This document shows, piece after piece, positions 21,201 through 29,312 of a stretch of DNA of 64,000 nucleotides (its first letter is position 1; every line of letters starts with the position of its first letter). The notes beneath the pieces were generated by a model. That model searched no databases. It saw nothing but the letters and a program-made list of their open reading frames with translations, and was not told where the DNA came from. The position numbers were made by a program, and so were the translations under genes. Source of the DNA: an uncultured Flavobacteriaceae bacterium (GTDB lineage: Bacteria > Bacteroidota > Bacteroidia > Flavobacteriales > Flavobacteriaceae); NCBI GenBank assembly GCA_938017825.1, contig CALIJE010000040.1, positions 1-64,000 of the forward strand, written 5' to 3'.

Positions 21201-24200
21201 TTGTTGTGAAATAGGAGAACGGAGTGCTTGGCACAGCTGAACTAGCCTGAATACTGGCGCCGTCTCTAATTACTTCATAGGTAAAACTGGGATTCCCACC
21301 CGTTATGCTGATTCTGATTTCCGCATCAGGTGATGCACTACAGTCTAAATCTTTAATCAAATTCGCTGCCGCCGTCATTGTCGGGAAGACATCAATACTG
21401 GCGCTTGCCGTACAATTTTTACCATCAACAACTTCTACAATATAACTTCCGGGCCCCAGTCCGGTAAACGTAGTGTTGGTCTGATAAGCGCCACCGTTTA
21501 CTCGATATTGAAAAGGAGCTTCTCCCCCTGAAATTACATTAGCCGTTAATGTTAACCCATTTGAGCTATCATAGCATAAGCTATTGGCGGTAACCTCTAA
21601 TACTGGTGCAATTGCTGGTGTTAGCGAAAATGTTTGTGTTACCTCACAGCCTCCCGCATCTCGCACTGTAACTGTATAATTTCCTGAGGTGTCAGTTAGT
21701 CCTGTAAATGAATTTGTAGGTTGTGGCCCAACAACCCCTCCGGCGGGATCCTCTAGTTCGTATTCGTACCCACCCCACCCATCGGAAGCCGTAATAATTA
21801 CAGAACCAGGATTTGTTCCCGTGGCAGAACAAGAGATATCAGTAACATCTAAATTAGAAATGACCAATGCAGCTGTAGGCGAGGCAATGGTTACCTCTGT
21901 AATAGCTGTACAATTCGTATCAGAGTCTGTAACGGTTATCTGATAAACACCAGCAGCAAGCCCCGTCAAAGGTATTGTTGTAGAAGTTTCTCCAATACCA
22001 GAAAAAGTAGCCGGCCCACTTATTGTGTAATCATATGTATTTGCAAAATTGCCAACGCTAAAGGTTGCGCCACCGTCAGTGAGACCAAAACAGCTAATGT
22101 TGTTATCTAGTTGACCTGTTACGGTTATGGGGACAACATTGTCAATGGTATAACTTTCCTGGATCACACATCCCTTGTCATCGGTAACCTGAAAAGTATA
22201 GGTTCCAGGTGACAAGCCTGCAAAAACATTATTGTTCCCATTGGCCAAAACATCTCCGGCAGGTGCTATAATTTCATAAACAAAAGGTGCAGTACCGTCA
22301 ACTATTGACACGGTCACATCTGAAGTCAGCGCCGGACACAACGGTTGGGTAGAAACAAATGTTAGGTCGCTTGGTTCATTGCGCGGATCTATGGTTATCG
22401 TATTGGTTTGGATAGAGCACCCAGCGGTATCACGCACAGTAATGGTATAATCTCCGTTTGTAAGTCCAGAAAAAGTTTCAGCTCCTGGTCCTGATACAAA
22501 ATTTACCCCATTAATACTATATTCATAGGGTGCAGTTCCTCCAGTAACATTTTGTGCCTGAATAATTCCATCTTGAATACAGGTATAATCTTGCACCAAA
22601 ATAGCATCTGCCGTCAAAGCATTGGTTGGCGAACCAATAGTATGATAAAAAGGGTAGTTACATGAGGCACTTCCTTTACGCATATTTACGATTATCGTAT
22701 AATCCCCATTGGCAAGCCCTGGAAAAAAGCCTGAAGAATTAAAAGCAATGGCATCTGTGAAAAGGAAATTCTCCGCCAAAGCATCTTCTAGCGTAATATT
22801 GAAATCATAGAGGTAATAGGTTAGCTGATAACCTCCATCATCTGCAAGATTCATTTGAATTGCCCCACTGGAATCACCAAAACAAGCAACGTCTGTTATA
22901 GTAGCCGCATTAAAGGTTGCAGGGGGTCGAAATTCGATTGTTACCGTGTTTGAAATCGCACTACAGTTGTTACGATCGACAACAACAAAGGTGTAGTCAC
23001 CAGGATTAAGGATATCGAAGATTACACTGGTTTGATATTCGGAAGCCGGAATATCACCAACCGTGGGATAGGAAGTTAGGGTCACCCCGTTTTCGTCAAC
23101 ATAAGTCCAAATGGCATAAACGTGTGGGGTTTTCCCTCCCTCGGAGTCTAGCAAAATATTACCTTCCTTACAAGTAACATGTTGGGAAACCCTGGCAGTA
23201 ACCTCGAGATCATTTTCATCTACTATGGTGATTTGTTCTGAGTATTCACAACCATCATCTGTTCGCGCAATTGCGATATAGTTTCCTGGATTAAGGTCTT
23301 CGAAAGTAAAATTGTTGTCAGGTTGAACCGTCTCACTGTCTAAGAGTGTTCCTTGTCCTGCATTTGACCCATCATCAATTCGTATTTCATATTCATAATT
23401 TGGTTCGGCATTGAGCACTTGAATATTTACTGATCCAAGACCGCTACAACCGGCATTTGTAACATTAACATTATAGCTCACATCTCTATCAAGAATTCCT
23501 ATTTCAGGAGTTCTAAAAACACAAGCCCCAGGAATAGGAGCCCCTGCTGCATCCAATTGAGTAACTTGAACGACATATCCTCCGTTTTCACCAGCACCAA
23601 AATCGAAGCTAGGACCATTGTTTGCACTAAACGGAATGATTACGGCCTCGGTGTCAGAATCTACTAATTGATACCCATAGCTGCTTCCTAAATTGGTAAT
23701 TGTAATGTTCCCATCTGAAGTACAAATAATGTCTTCTTTTGTATACTGAATGTCTAGTAAATTTTGAAAAACATTAAAATAGAACCTGCTGATACAACCG
23801 TTTAGATAGGTAACCTCAAGCCTATATTTTCCTGCGCTGCCAACTGTAAAGTTGTTTCCAGACCCCACTTCATTCCAAGTGCAGGCCAGGTTTTTATTTG
23901 CACAATCGTCAGCTGATTCATCACAACTGGCTTCATCCAATAATTCCCATGAAAGACTTTGGGCATCAACAATATTTACTTGCAATTGTTTGGTGTCTCC
24001 TAAGCCACAAAGAAAGAGCTTTAGCAATTCGTCTCCGTCTATTGAACAGGTTACAATTTCACCAGCCAAATCATTAGTTGGGTCGGTATCTCCATTAACC
24101 TCATTGTAAAATGCGATAATTGGATCAGGAATTGTTCCTGATCCAAAGGGTTCAACTCTTATTATTTCTTTAAAACCCTTACAAGGATCCGCTACAATTT

Positions 24201-26127
24201 TATCAACAATATAAGTACCAATTTGATTAACCGTCATGGTGCTTGGATCATTGTCTGGATCCCCATCAGTGATTACCGTATCAGTTGCATCGAATAAATT
24301 GTTTCCATTATCATCTCGAACCCAAATATATTCGTCAAAATTATCCCCAGCATCTAGAATGGCAGTGTCACCACATAATTCTACCGTTCTCGTATAGTTA
24401 CAATCTGATAAATCGTCTAACAAGAAGTTTGTTGCCCCTGGTACAGGGGGCAAACAATTATTAAATTCTGTTACACTAGGATCATCAGTAATCATATTGT
24501 CATTGATCACACCTTGGTAACTCGAATAGGCTAAATTTTGGATTAAGTCAGTACATGCGTCAATAAAGTCAAAACAGTTTTCTGCCACCTGTACTCGAAG
24601 TCGAATATTGGCTGTGGGATCCCCTTGCTCAATGATATTGTCGGGCACTGAAAAATTAATGGTTCTTGTTGCGGGATCAAAAGTATAAGTAGTCCCGGGA
24701 GGCATTACCAAATTAGCCTCATCTAGCGTGACATTGATTGGCAATACATCTCTAATGGTATAATTTGTTGCATCATCATTCCCGTAATTTGTGAAGTAGA
24801 GCACATAGTCCAATACCTGACCGAGATTAACTCCTAATCCGGTAATGTCGTTACCTCCAATATCTTCTACCTTTTTTTCAAGAACGATTTCAGGTTCTAT
24901 GATTTCAATATTGAACGAATTAAAGAACGGATAATACTGATCACTATCCGTATTGAACCTAAAAGTTGCTGAGGTTTCGTTGTTATCAATTACAGAATTG
25001 GTCGGGTTATTTAGGGCAAGTAGGTCAGCATCAAAGCCCAATGTGTTTAAGCTCCCAGGATTGCGACCTGCAAGCAAGGTTCCATTTACAGAAATATTAC
25101 TATTGAAGAAGTTATCAGGAGGGTTTACCGTATTGCTAATTCTTGTGAACCCCGGGTTTGATGGAGTAGTGATTTCCATAAAATCACCGGTAAGTCTAAA
25201 ATCGCCCTCTAAGGCAGCAGCCCCAATGTTGGCCTGTACGGGGCCTCCAGGAATAGTAGTAAAGCCGTTGTAGTTAATGGGTACGGTATTACCATCTCCA
25301 ACACGTGCAAACCCATCGAATGTTGTAATTAGCTTACCTGTTAAGGTTGGGTTTTCATATACCACCACAAGTGTCCAACCACCTGCAGATCCTCCGGGCA
25401 TTAAACTTGTGCTATTAGCTAAATCATAGCCAATACCTTGGGCAGCCGGTATATTTGCCACAGTATAGACCCCTGAAGGATCTGGATACATGCCTGTGAC
25501 AGGGTCTCTAGTGCCTCGCACTAAATCAGTAACATCGGCATATGCCGCATAAGGTGAGTTTGAAGCCAATGCCGGAGCTGTTATACCATCAAATAAGATG
25601 GCATCAGCAGTAATGTTGGCGTAGGTTGCACTCCTCGGAATTTGTAGCTGAACTTGATTTATGGGATGTGCCCTTCCGGGGCCATCAGTGTCTCTAGGGT
25701 CGTTGGGATCAGTGTAGTCTCTCGGATAGGTTCCTGTCCAATATAAACCAGCATATCTTATCTGGTTACAACTCATTTCGGTAAACCCGAATGTTGCGGA
25801 ACTAGAACTAAACGTCGAGGCATCTGAATCGACGTCTATATAGCGCATGTCCTTGAAATCATTAACATTTAAATACCCCCCAGTTTCCGGATTACGATTC
25901 CAGTTTCTATTTATTCCGTTGGCATTTAGGTTGTTGTAATCATCGTTAGGCTCCGTAGATGCGGTGCCTCCGTCCCTATTGAGAATACTGTTTCCAATTA
26001 TCGTTAAATCTCCTTTGATATTGTCTTGGTAACGTACGTTAAAAGGGGTATAAACCTGTGAAAAACCTATGTAAGAGCATAGGATTGCAAAGACAATGAG
26101 TGCTTTTCGGGTAACTTTTGTGGCCAT
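12292..26127 (-). CDS. Giant SprB-repeat-containing cell-surface adhesin with type-B gliding-associated/T9SS C-terminal domain (4611 aa)
   Basis: Many repeats of the form C.G..DG.I.....GG..PY.YS..G......F..L..G.Y...V.D..GC; DUF11-like region EKKVEDIGGNDITGLGVNLGQVLDYVLYFTNYG; CTD IPNFFTPDGDGQNDLWRPQNIEAWPQILIRIYDRYGRVV...GDYWYVIQLNG. Confidence 0.95.
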   Translation of the reverse strand: MATKVTRKALIVFAILCSYIGFSQVYTPFNVRYQDNIKGDLTIIGNSILNRDGGTASTEPNDDYNNLNANGINRNWNRNPETGGYLNVNDFKDMRYIDVDSDASTFSSSSATFGFTEMSCNQIRYAGLYWTGTYPRDYTDPNDPRDTDGPGRAHPINQVQLQIPRSATYANITADAILFDGITAPALASNSPYAAYADVTDLVRGTRDPVTGMYPDPSGVYTVANIPAAQGIGYDLANSTSLMPGGSAGGWTLVVVYENPTLTGKLITTFDGFARVGDGNTVPINYNGFTTIPGGPVQANIGAAALEGDFRLTGDFMEITTPSNPGFTRISNTVNPPDNFFNSNISVNGTLLAGRNPGSLNTLGFDADLLALNNPTNSVIDNNETSATFRFNTDSDQYYPFFNSFNIEIIEPEIVLEKKVEDIGGNDITGLGVNLGQVLDYVLYFTNYGNDDATNYTIRDVLPINVTLDEANLVMPPGTTYTFDPATRTINFSVPDNIIEQGDPTANIRLRVQVAENCFDFIDACTDLIQNLAYSSYQGVINDNMITDDPSVTEFNNCLPPVPGATNFLLDDLSDCNYTRTVELCGDTAILDAGDNFDEYIWVRDDNGNNLFDATDTVITDGDPDNDPSTMTVNQIGTYIVDKIVADPCKGFKEIIRVEPFGSGTIPDPIIAFYNEVNGDTDPTNDLAGEIVTCSIDGDELLKLFLCGLGDTKQLQVNIVDAQSLSWELLDEASCDESADDCANKNLACTWNEVGSGNNFTVGSAGKYRLEVTYLNGCISRFYFNVFQNLLDIQYTKEDIICTSDGNITITNLGSSYGYQLVDSDTEAVIIPFSANNGPSFDFGAGENGGYVVQVTQLDAAGAPIPGACVFRTPEIGILDRDVSYNVNVTNAGCSGLGSVNIQVLNAEPNYEYEIRIDDGSNAGQGTLLDSETVQPDNNFTFEDLNPGNYIAIARTDDGCEYSEQITIVDENDLEVTARVSQHVTCKEGNILLDSEGGKTPHVYAIWTYVDENGVTLTSYPTVGDIPASEYQTSVIFDILNPGDYTFVVVDRNNCSAISNTVTIEFRPPATFNAATITDVACFGDSSGAIQMNLADDGGYQLTYYLYDFNITLEDALAENFLFTDAIAFNSSGFFPGLANGDYTIIVNMRKGSASCNYPFYHTIGSPTNALTADAILVQDYTCIQDGIIQAQNVTGGTAPYEYSINGVNFVSGPGAETFSGLTNGDYTITVRDTAGCSIQTNTITIDPRNEPSDLTFVSTQPLCPALTSDVTVSIVDGTAPFVYEIIAPAGDVLANGNNNVFAGLSPGTYTFQVTDDKGCVIQESYTIDNVVPITVTGQLDNNISCFGLTDGGATFSVGNFANTYDYTISGPATFSGIGETSTTIPLTGLAAGVYQITVTDSDTNCTAITEVTIASPTAALVISNLDVTDISCSATGTNPGSVIITASDGWGGYEYELEDPAGGVVGPQPTNSFTGLTDTSGNYTVTVRDAGGCEVTQTFSLTPAIAPVLEVTANSLCYDSSNGLTLTANVISGGEAPFQYRVNGGAYQTNTTFTGLGPGSYIVEVVDGKNCTASASIDVFPTMTAAANLIKDLDCSASPDAEIRISITGGNPSFTYEVIRDGASIQASSAVPSTPFSYFTTTAGTYEFVITDSENCTITTNQIVITPNSPPIVVEAPTNPLCDSSSDGAIELQISGGLPPYQIVFDGSAPSTQTTYAGLSAGTYSYTVTDSKGCTVADDVTLTAPNPILPGTIDVVQEYRCDNTSATLRAINYSGGTPGYTFSIDGVNFQTSDTFSTGIVAGNYTITIRDSNGCTVQTPALVIDPLNEPSDLTFTQTNPTCPAITSDVTVSVVDGNAPFVYEIIAPSGSVINNANNNVFTGLAPGTYTFQITDAKGCTVQENYTIADIPQIEANSQLVSNVTCFGDTDGEISFTASAFSSTFSYTVENSSNVLVQSQANINTTTPIAVTGLAADTYVITITDDTTNCIATTSVTVDNPPAALDFTFSDSPVTCVQNSTITVTATDGWGSYEYQLENTVGPAIIYPYQNSNVFTNVSDGTYTIYVRDSGGCIVSKPLTIDPAETPSIALNAASDFCYDGTDQASLVIDITDGVAPYTYSINGGGQTTIPGNTFTISNLVPGTYDIQVTDAYGCLTNVINETIEPQLIASAILTKALDCTVSPDAVIDVSISSGYTPYATYEVSTDGGTTWSPTTAIVGNSFSYPTAVAGTYDFRVTDNRTCSVISQVIVEPIQSPVISSLVQTSDVLCNGDSSATIQVNLDPTQGVAPFTIAVLNTTTGTNYGTQTSGLPAGTYEVTVTDAKSCTDIDTIIIGEPDPITFSISLTDIQCDSAGADPTDNTIPGTISVTSVAGGTVEYSYHLSANNGMPTQVYNTSPGNRDHTFTILNFGIYFVEVIDANGCSVTSNAIIASPPDDLDIDVSTATVDCALGGTAIVTVSSAFTSNDYEFAVLEFFSPPYSNNYQGPDVVNGDTATITGLTPGTTYTFVVFDNATRCYYFETADAPIDTPSNLTWSIDEVSNVTCTGIADGAVDFSIDNYASDATSVSYEIFNFQSNITTGISGSTAVNPPAVGTGVSVTDLGPLAPGVYYILLTENGGTYDGCPLATQEFTIEEAAVQLVANASLIKNDNCNLNAGQVSASAQFGRAPYEYQIALSTDPAPTTATWAGSSINSFNVEGGDYIVYVKDDFNCIQAAPVNVPTDPSPEISLTINNQCIADEGGYSIDITLDVAGVVPHAIRIDGGAPQSATGLVLAGDVLTVSNLSSGAHSVAILDVNGCGETENITIYPPLNAIANISADENCNPANSGEVTVTASGGSGNYSYTQTSPAGPTNTTGVFAGLTHSVSYSFEVEDVTTNCTFPLNISLPAPSIPTFSLSATEVSCFGGNNGTITVSLDPGNIDIPYLYSLDGGATTQASNVFNGLTQGTYNVTVLSDKGCLDTRSVDVNEPSQLDISAAATPFSCDDTASTITVTVNNDGLGNPSGTSPYVYSFDNGSNFQTSNTLQVPFGSPDVNITVRDSNGCEATLVLPIPVRQDVTAVINQNQVIDCVNGEELIEIIAANGSGTYNYLELPNRNVIADPLNIILTQPGTYSYEILDTVTNCSVIVEHVIAPFDLINVAAAVTSDASCSDSADGEIQVAISGYTGTFNYQVLDANGAFVAGASGSDNATADPYVFNVATTLPAGIYIVQITETAFPECVGTSNSVTIDAPDPLAIQLLNNVNANCNEANAIVTVQATGGTAPYAYGASISGSGVPATFPFDETVELDPTVSLNWDIYVRDANNCIIDSPLAVTIETDTTPDISLVIDDECAEEGSFGIIVSLDAADVGVAPYTLSIDGNAFQSVPSFPYSITGLIAGAHSVEIRDANGCGETENITIEPELTLSAFVVSQPTCNANDGVLEFTAGGGSGAFTAELLLPDFSNTGIAPTGNQFTGVPFGDYIIRITDNNLGAPNCFANASIALEEPTPVTLLQTSRTHVSCFGNTDGTITINMEPTSTGVNDNPPYVFEISDGTTTTSQSSNLFTGLPAGTYDITVTSNRNCVATDQVVIVQPSALNASITDVTPFACDPNNSQLSASIQVTIDAGTGTADYFYSINGGAYLPTGGNVFTHTVSSPGNYDIAIRDANGCPFTLPTQAIDPINTFSAAVSQVSPISCAGPEEVLITVTDDGNPHNYSFELLPLGNPNGSQIATTATTATFELTAVGGYTFRVTDTDTGCFVDTTVYDIAPYDLIEARADALTPVICFGDSNGSAELSIFGYNGTFDYEVFTQAGASVLTGSDTASGSPYVQTISGLSGGNYYITITETAAPECSTTTNVFTIISPDLPLTELTEPRANVTCDNDQGELSVVPNGGYAPYDITLTNITTGQVYPTVTDVQAHVFSGLAEGDYRVEVVDANTCTITNDYPNILVRPIPVVADAIPLITNLQCIGDTNGSVTAVNVLNGSGSYEYQLNYYDEAGAVIEFTSGEQVSDTFNGLGAGIYSITVTDGWNCDFETNQVTITEPTQVVAQLTLESALTCANDAELLLTASGGTAPYSYSLDGITYTAMSGGNTHLFNVPAGTYQYYVRDSFDCASTISNAITEDPIVPLELSDPTKVDIACNGESTGSVFAEASFGMGNYQYSLYRDIALTDNVNGVGHAQATGQFNNLPAGTYYISVVSGDCTPVTKPVTIEELPAVDFDATPTMVSCPGEDDGTITITNNGGGTGSYQYAITDPNGVELRRISEAMTEDTYIITDLEGSVAGTVYRVLAQDTNGCFEEFTITIFEPVPLELVTTTTAEFCEGDANGTITLNITNGTPPYQASLNSTNDADYIDVTDGFVFDNLAAGFYEVRVRDSGCEPIAAIAEVSSGPNLTATIEPVYECDSNRVMNYLNITLEDESLSDDVLFAMDSDDINNARLGNNFANLAPGDHSITIFYDMCSVTYPFTIEDFLPVNLALENNNLNEITAIATDGLAPYTFYFNDVNNGEDNTYRINQSGTYVVRVIDQNGCEDIQSIEMEFVDIEIPNFFTPDGDGQNDLWRPQNIEAWPQILIRIYDRYGRVVSEQSVNSPGWDGLYNSKELPTGDYWYVIQLNGENDEREFVGHFTLYR

Positions 26128-26275
26128 TTTAGCAAGTTTGGTTGGGCATATGGGCCAATTTTGGCTTTCATATGCGCAGTGCTTAAAGCGAAGGTATTTT
26201 TAGACTATGAATCGCGAAAAAGCACATGATATCATGAACAAATATTAACCTATTAGATGAGCGACCGAATTTATT

Positions 26276-26306
26276 GTTGTGTCATGGGCGTTTTATGTTG
26301 TGAAAG
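26276..26306 (-). promoter_or_regulatory. 21-bp-period direct repeat GTTGTG(N15)GTTGTG, putative LytTR-type response-regulator site upstream of giant adhesin
   Basis: GTTGTGTCAT at 26276 and GTTGTGAAAG at 26297; CAAATAT at 26239-26245 is 37 bp from the repeat start to start. Confidence 0.55.
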
Positions 26307-27045
26307 CCAAAAATTTGAGGGTTTGCAAGTCTTGCATAGGCTTTAAACGCTTGAATTTTCAAGATTTTGTAGGAAAAGGTGCTTAGTTGTAAAAAAGGTC
26401 GTTTTAAAGCGTTGAAACTGCATTTATTTAAATTGAGACCAAACCAGAACAATGGCGAAAAAGTGCTTTAAAGGGATAAAAAAAATGTGAATTGACAAGA
26501 ATAAAAGGAGACACTTTCGGCTAAAAAAAATGAAAATGCACTTGCAAATAATGCACTTGAATTCTCATAAAAATATTGAACAGGAAGCCTTATGATTATG
26601 CAAAAATTCTTGGCATTGTGCCTTGACGATCACCATTTAAATACATGATTTTCCTATAGCCGTAAGACATAAGGCGATTTGTCACCTATTCTATTTCACG
26701 CAAAAGGTTTTAAGTGTTTTCGGATAAAATTGGAGGACTGGGGCTGTGATAAGCCACCTGAAGCAATCGTGTCTTTGAAGGCCTAAATCAATGGTTTATG
26801 GTTTATTTTTGCCGGACCGATCAAATTGAAATTTTATGTCATGGGCATTTTTGCCTATGGGATACTTTGCTAGGCTCTAGGAATTGTTGCATCCACGGTA
26901 TAATATAACCGGGTCTTTTTAATGCAACTTATGACGCTAGCGGTACCATGCGTATAGATGTATGGGTAGGCCAAACTGTTATAAGGATGCCGTAAGCTTT
27001 GGCGAATTGCACATGGGGATATAGCCGAGAAATTAGTCAATTCAA

Positions 27046-27072
27046 AAGGCCATGCTCATTCTAGTTGGCCTT
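27046..27072 (-). terminator. Hairpin downstream of the PorP/SPOR-like gene
   Basis: AAGGCCA ... TGGCCTT followed on the minus strand by TT. Confidence 0.4.
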
Positions 27073-27151
27073 CGACCTTGTTTGGTTAACTGTAAGGATG
27101 CTAATCTCACTTCTCTTTTATGAGAGCTTTGCGGCGATGAGAAAAACCAAG

Positions 27152-29302
27152 TTAGGCAACCAGACCGGGTTGCACTCGCATGATCCACATCTTGTCATCG
27201 TAGGAGTCGTTGATTTTGGAGTAATAGGAAATAAGAGCGTTGTTCCAAGATTCATGACGTTTAAGGTAAACGTACCTCCAGTTGTTTTCCGGATTAACGA
27301 AATAGCTGGCACTAAGTCCGTAAGAATTCAAAGTCTTTACAAAACGTTTGGCGTTTGCAGGATTGGCGAATACATTGGCAATAATATAGTAACCAGATCC
27401 GACCCCGTCCAACTTGAATATTTTTCCTGCGGGGATGGGTGAGCTTATTTGGTCTTGAGCAACTGAGTTTCGCTTCTCTGCAGTAGTATTATACTGATTG
27501 GCTTTTTTCTGTATTTTGTTTACATTGCTGGCGTAAGCTTCATTGCTATAGCGGTTATCTACATTCATGATCCATTTTGCACCATCATAATTACCATCTA
27601 AATTACTATTGTAGGCAGAGGCGGCGTCCTCCCATGTATCATGTCGTTCTAGGTAAACATATTTTAGACCGTTGTTTGGATTGTCGATATAGTCAGAAGC
27701 AAATCCTTGATTATTGAGGTCGCGCATAAACTTGTCCATATACTTACCACCTTTATATACGTTCGCTACAATGTAGTAACCATTTTCGACACCATTTAGG
27801 TTGTCGAATTTTCTACTTTTAATACCAATGCTGGGACTGGCAACTTTAGCATAGCTCACGCTTCTAGTATTAGTTGACCGAGTGTTATCTTGCCGTGTAG
27901 GTTCTGGAATTGAGTTCACTGGTAGAGAGTTTTCAGGGGCCGAGACCACTTGAGCTGTTCCTGTATCGTACTGGGTACTGTTTGACTGGACATTGGTTGT
28001 ACCGTACGGTATGTTTTTTGAAGTATTTGTATTCGAAGCCAAATCAGCTGTATTGTCACGTCCTGTGGCAAATAACTGTTCGGCCCGTTGCTCCAAGTCT
28101 GGGCGTTGGCCCTTAGTTTCGTTTCGAACCATACGCATTACCATTTCAAAACGGCGTTCCAAGTCTTGCTGACGATTGCTTTCCAGTGAATCTTGGCGGT
28201 ACATTAATTCAGCAAGGATTGCATCATTTTCTGCCAGCTTCTTTTTCAATTCGGCTATTTCATCATTGGGAACGAGGGTGTTAGGCTCCAAGTCTTCATT
28301 ATCCACAAGTTCATCACCACCTTCTTCAAGCATTACGCGGTCTTCCGTAAGGTTTGGTGTGAAAGAATAGGCAAATGAAATTTCATGGGTTGGGCCAAAA
28401 TTCTCAAAGTTGGTTCCGAATCCCTTTTCCATGGTGTAACCCAAAGAAAGTCTTTGGTTGATATTAAAGCCAGCTCCCACCGAGGCGCCATAGAATGTAT
28501 CGTAACCACCTTGCAACCAGCCTAGTTTAGGGAGGTCGAGAATTAGACTTCCACCATAACTTAAATTGTCATCTGTATTATCTATAACTCTTTGGCTGTT
28601 CATACGCACACGGGCCAAAGGCATCAAACGAGCGTTTTCCAAAATACCGGTAGACTTGGTAAAGGGATGGGTATACTGTAAATGCGCCGAATATCCTTTA
28701 TCGGCAAAGTCTGATAATGATTCACTTGTTTTTAGATTATATTCTATCAGATTTTCGGCATAAGCACCAAAATCAAAATTTCCGAATGATAAATTAAAAC
28801 CTGGTTGAAAGGAAAGGATGTTGCTATCCTCGGTTCCATTAAGCACTTCGTCAATAGGGTTTAGGGGATCAAGTGCATTTTGATCAAGCCCCGTACTGTA
28901 ATACGCCAAGTTACCACCAAAAGTAAAATTGCTCTTATCGCTTAGTTTTATTCCATATGCGTAATTGGCCAATACCCCTATGTTGGATACCGGTCCGATT
29001 TTCTGAGAATATAGGCTAAGCCCTAATCCGCTTCTATCCCCAATTCGACCGCTATAGCTCAAGTAATACGTTTGGTCATTGTCCTTAAATTGTACCGATT
29101 GGTTTCTATGTAGTAGATTTACATACGACTTATCTTCTTGTACCGTTGAAAAGGTAGGGTTGATAAGGAAACGATTGAATTTGAGTAAATTTTGAGGAGC
29201 AACTCTATAAGGCAAAGCCGGGTCGCTTTCTTGGGCTTGAACAATGGAAGTGCAAGACAAAAGAACAATTAGGGACAGGGTTATGTATTTTGTAAGCTTC
29301 AT
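27152..29302 (-). CDS. PorP/SprF family membrane protein with coiled-coil linker and two C-terminal SPOR-like repeats
   Basis: LPYRVAPQNLLKFNRFLINPTFSTVQEDKSYVNLLHRNQSVQFKDNDQTYYLSYSGRIG is PorP-like; C-terminus has tandem GYYIVANVYKGG.../GYYIIANVFANP... modules ending in AKWIMNVDN / KMWIMRVQP. Confidence 0.85.
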   Translation of the reverse strand: MKLTKYITLSLIVLLSCTSIVQAQESDPALPYRVAPQNLLKFNRFLINPTFSTVQEDKSYVNLLHRNQSVQFKDNDQTYYLSYSGRIGDRSGLGLSLYSQKIGPVSNIGVLANYAYGIKLSDKSNFTFGGNLAYYSTGLDQNALDPLNPIDEVLNGTEDSNILSFQPGFNLSFGNFDFGAYAENLIEYNLKTSESLSDFADKGYSAHLQYTHPFTKSTGILENARLMPLARVRMNSQRVIDNTDDNLSYGGSLILDLPKLGWLQGGYDTFYGASVGAGFNINQRLSLGYTMEKGFGTNFENFGPTHEISFAYSFTPNLTEDRVMLEEGGDELVDNEDLEPNTLVPNDEIAELKKKLAENDAILAELMYRQDSLESNRQQDLERRFEMVMRMVRNETKGQRPDLEQRAEQLFATGRDNTADLASNTNTSKNIPYGTTNVQSNSTQYDTGTAQVVSAPENSLPVNSIPEPTRQDNTRSTNTRSVSYAKVASPSIGIKSRKFDNLNGVENGYYIVANVYKGGKYMDKFMRDLNNQGFASDYIDNPNNGLKYVYLERHDTWEDAASAYNSNLDGNYDGAKWIMNVDNRYSNEAYASNVNKIQKKANQYNTTAEKRNSVAQDQISSPIPAGKIFKLDGVGSGYYIIANVFANPANAKRFVKTLNSYGLSASYFVNPENNWRYVYLKRHESWNNALISYYSKINDSYDDKMWIMRVQPGLVA

Positions 29303-29312
29303 TAGGGAGAAA

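Noticed and set aside
12475-25273. Numerous plus-strand ORFs (60-119 aa) opposite the giant adhesin
   Set aside because: All lie antisense within one uninterrupted 4611-codon frame with strong repeat-domain homology; their peptides look like repeat-driven artefacts with no recognisable family or start context.
12292-26127. Repeats in the adhesin as a CRISPR or minisatellite array
   Set aside because: Periodicity is a protein-domain repeat (about 80-100 aa) with diverged DNA, not identical short repeats with spacers.
27065-27442. 125-aa plus-strand ORF
   Set aside because: Antisense to the SPOR-like repeats at the end of the PorP-type gene; no independent support.
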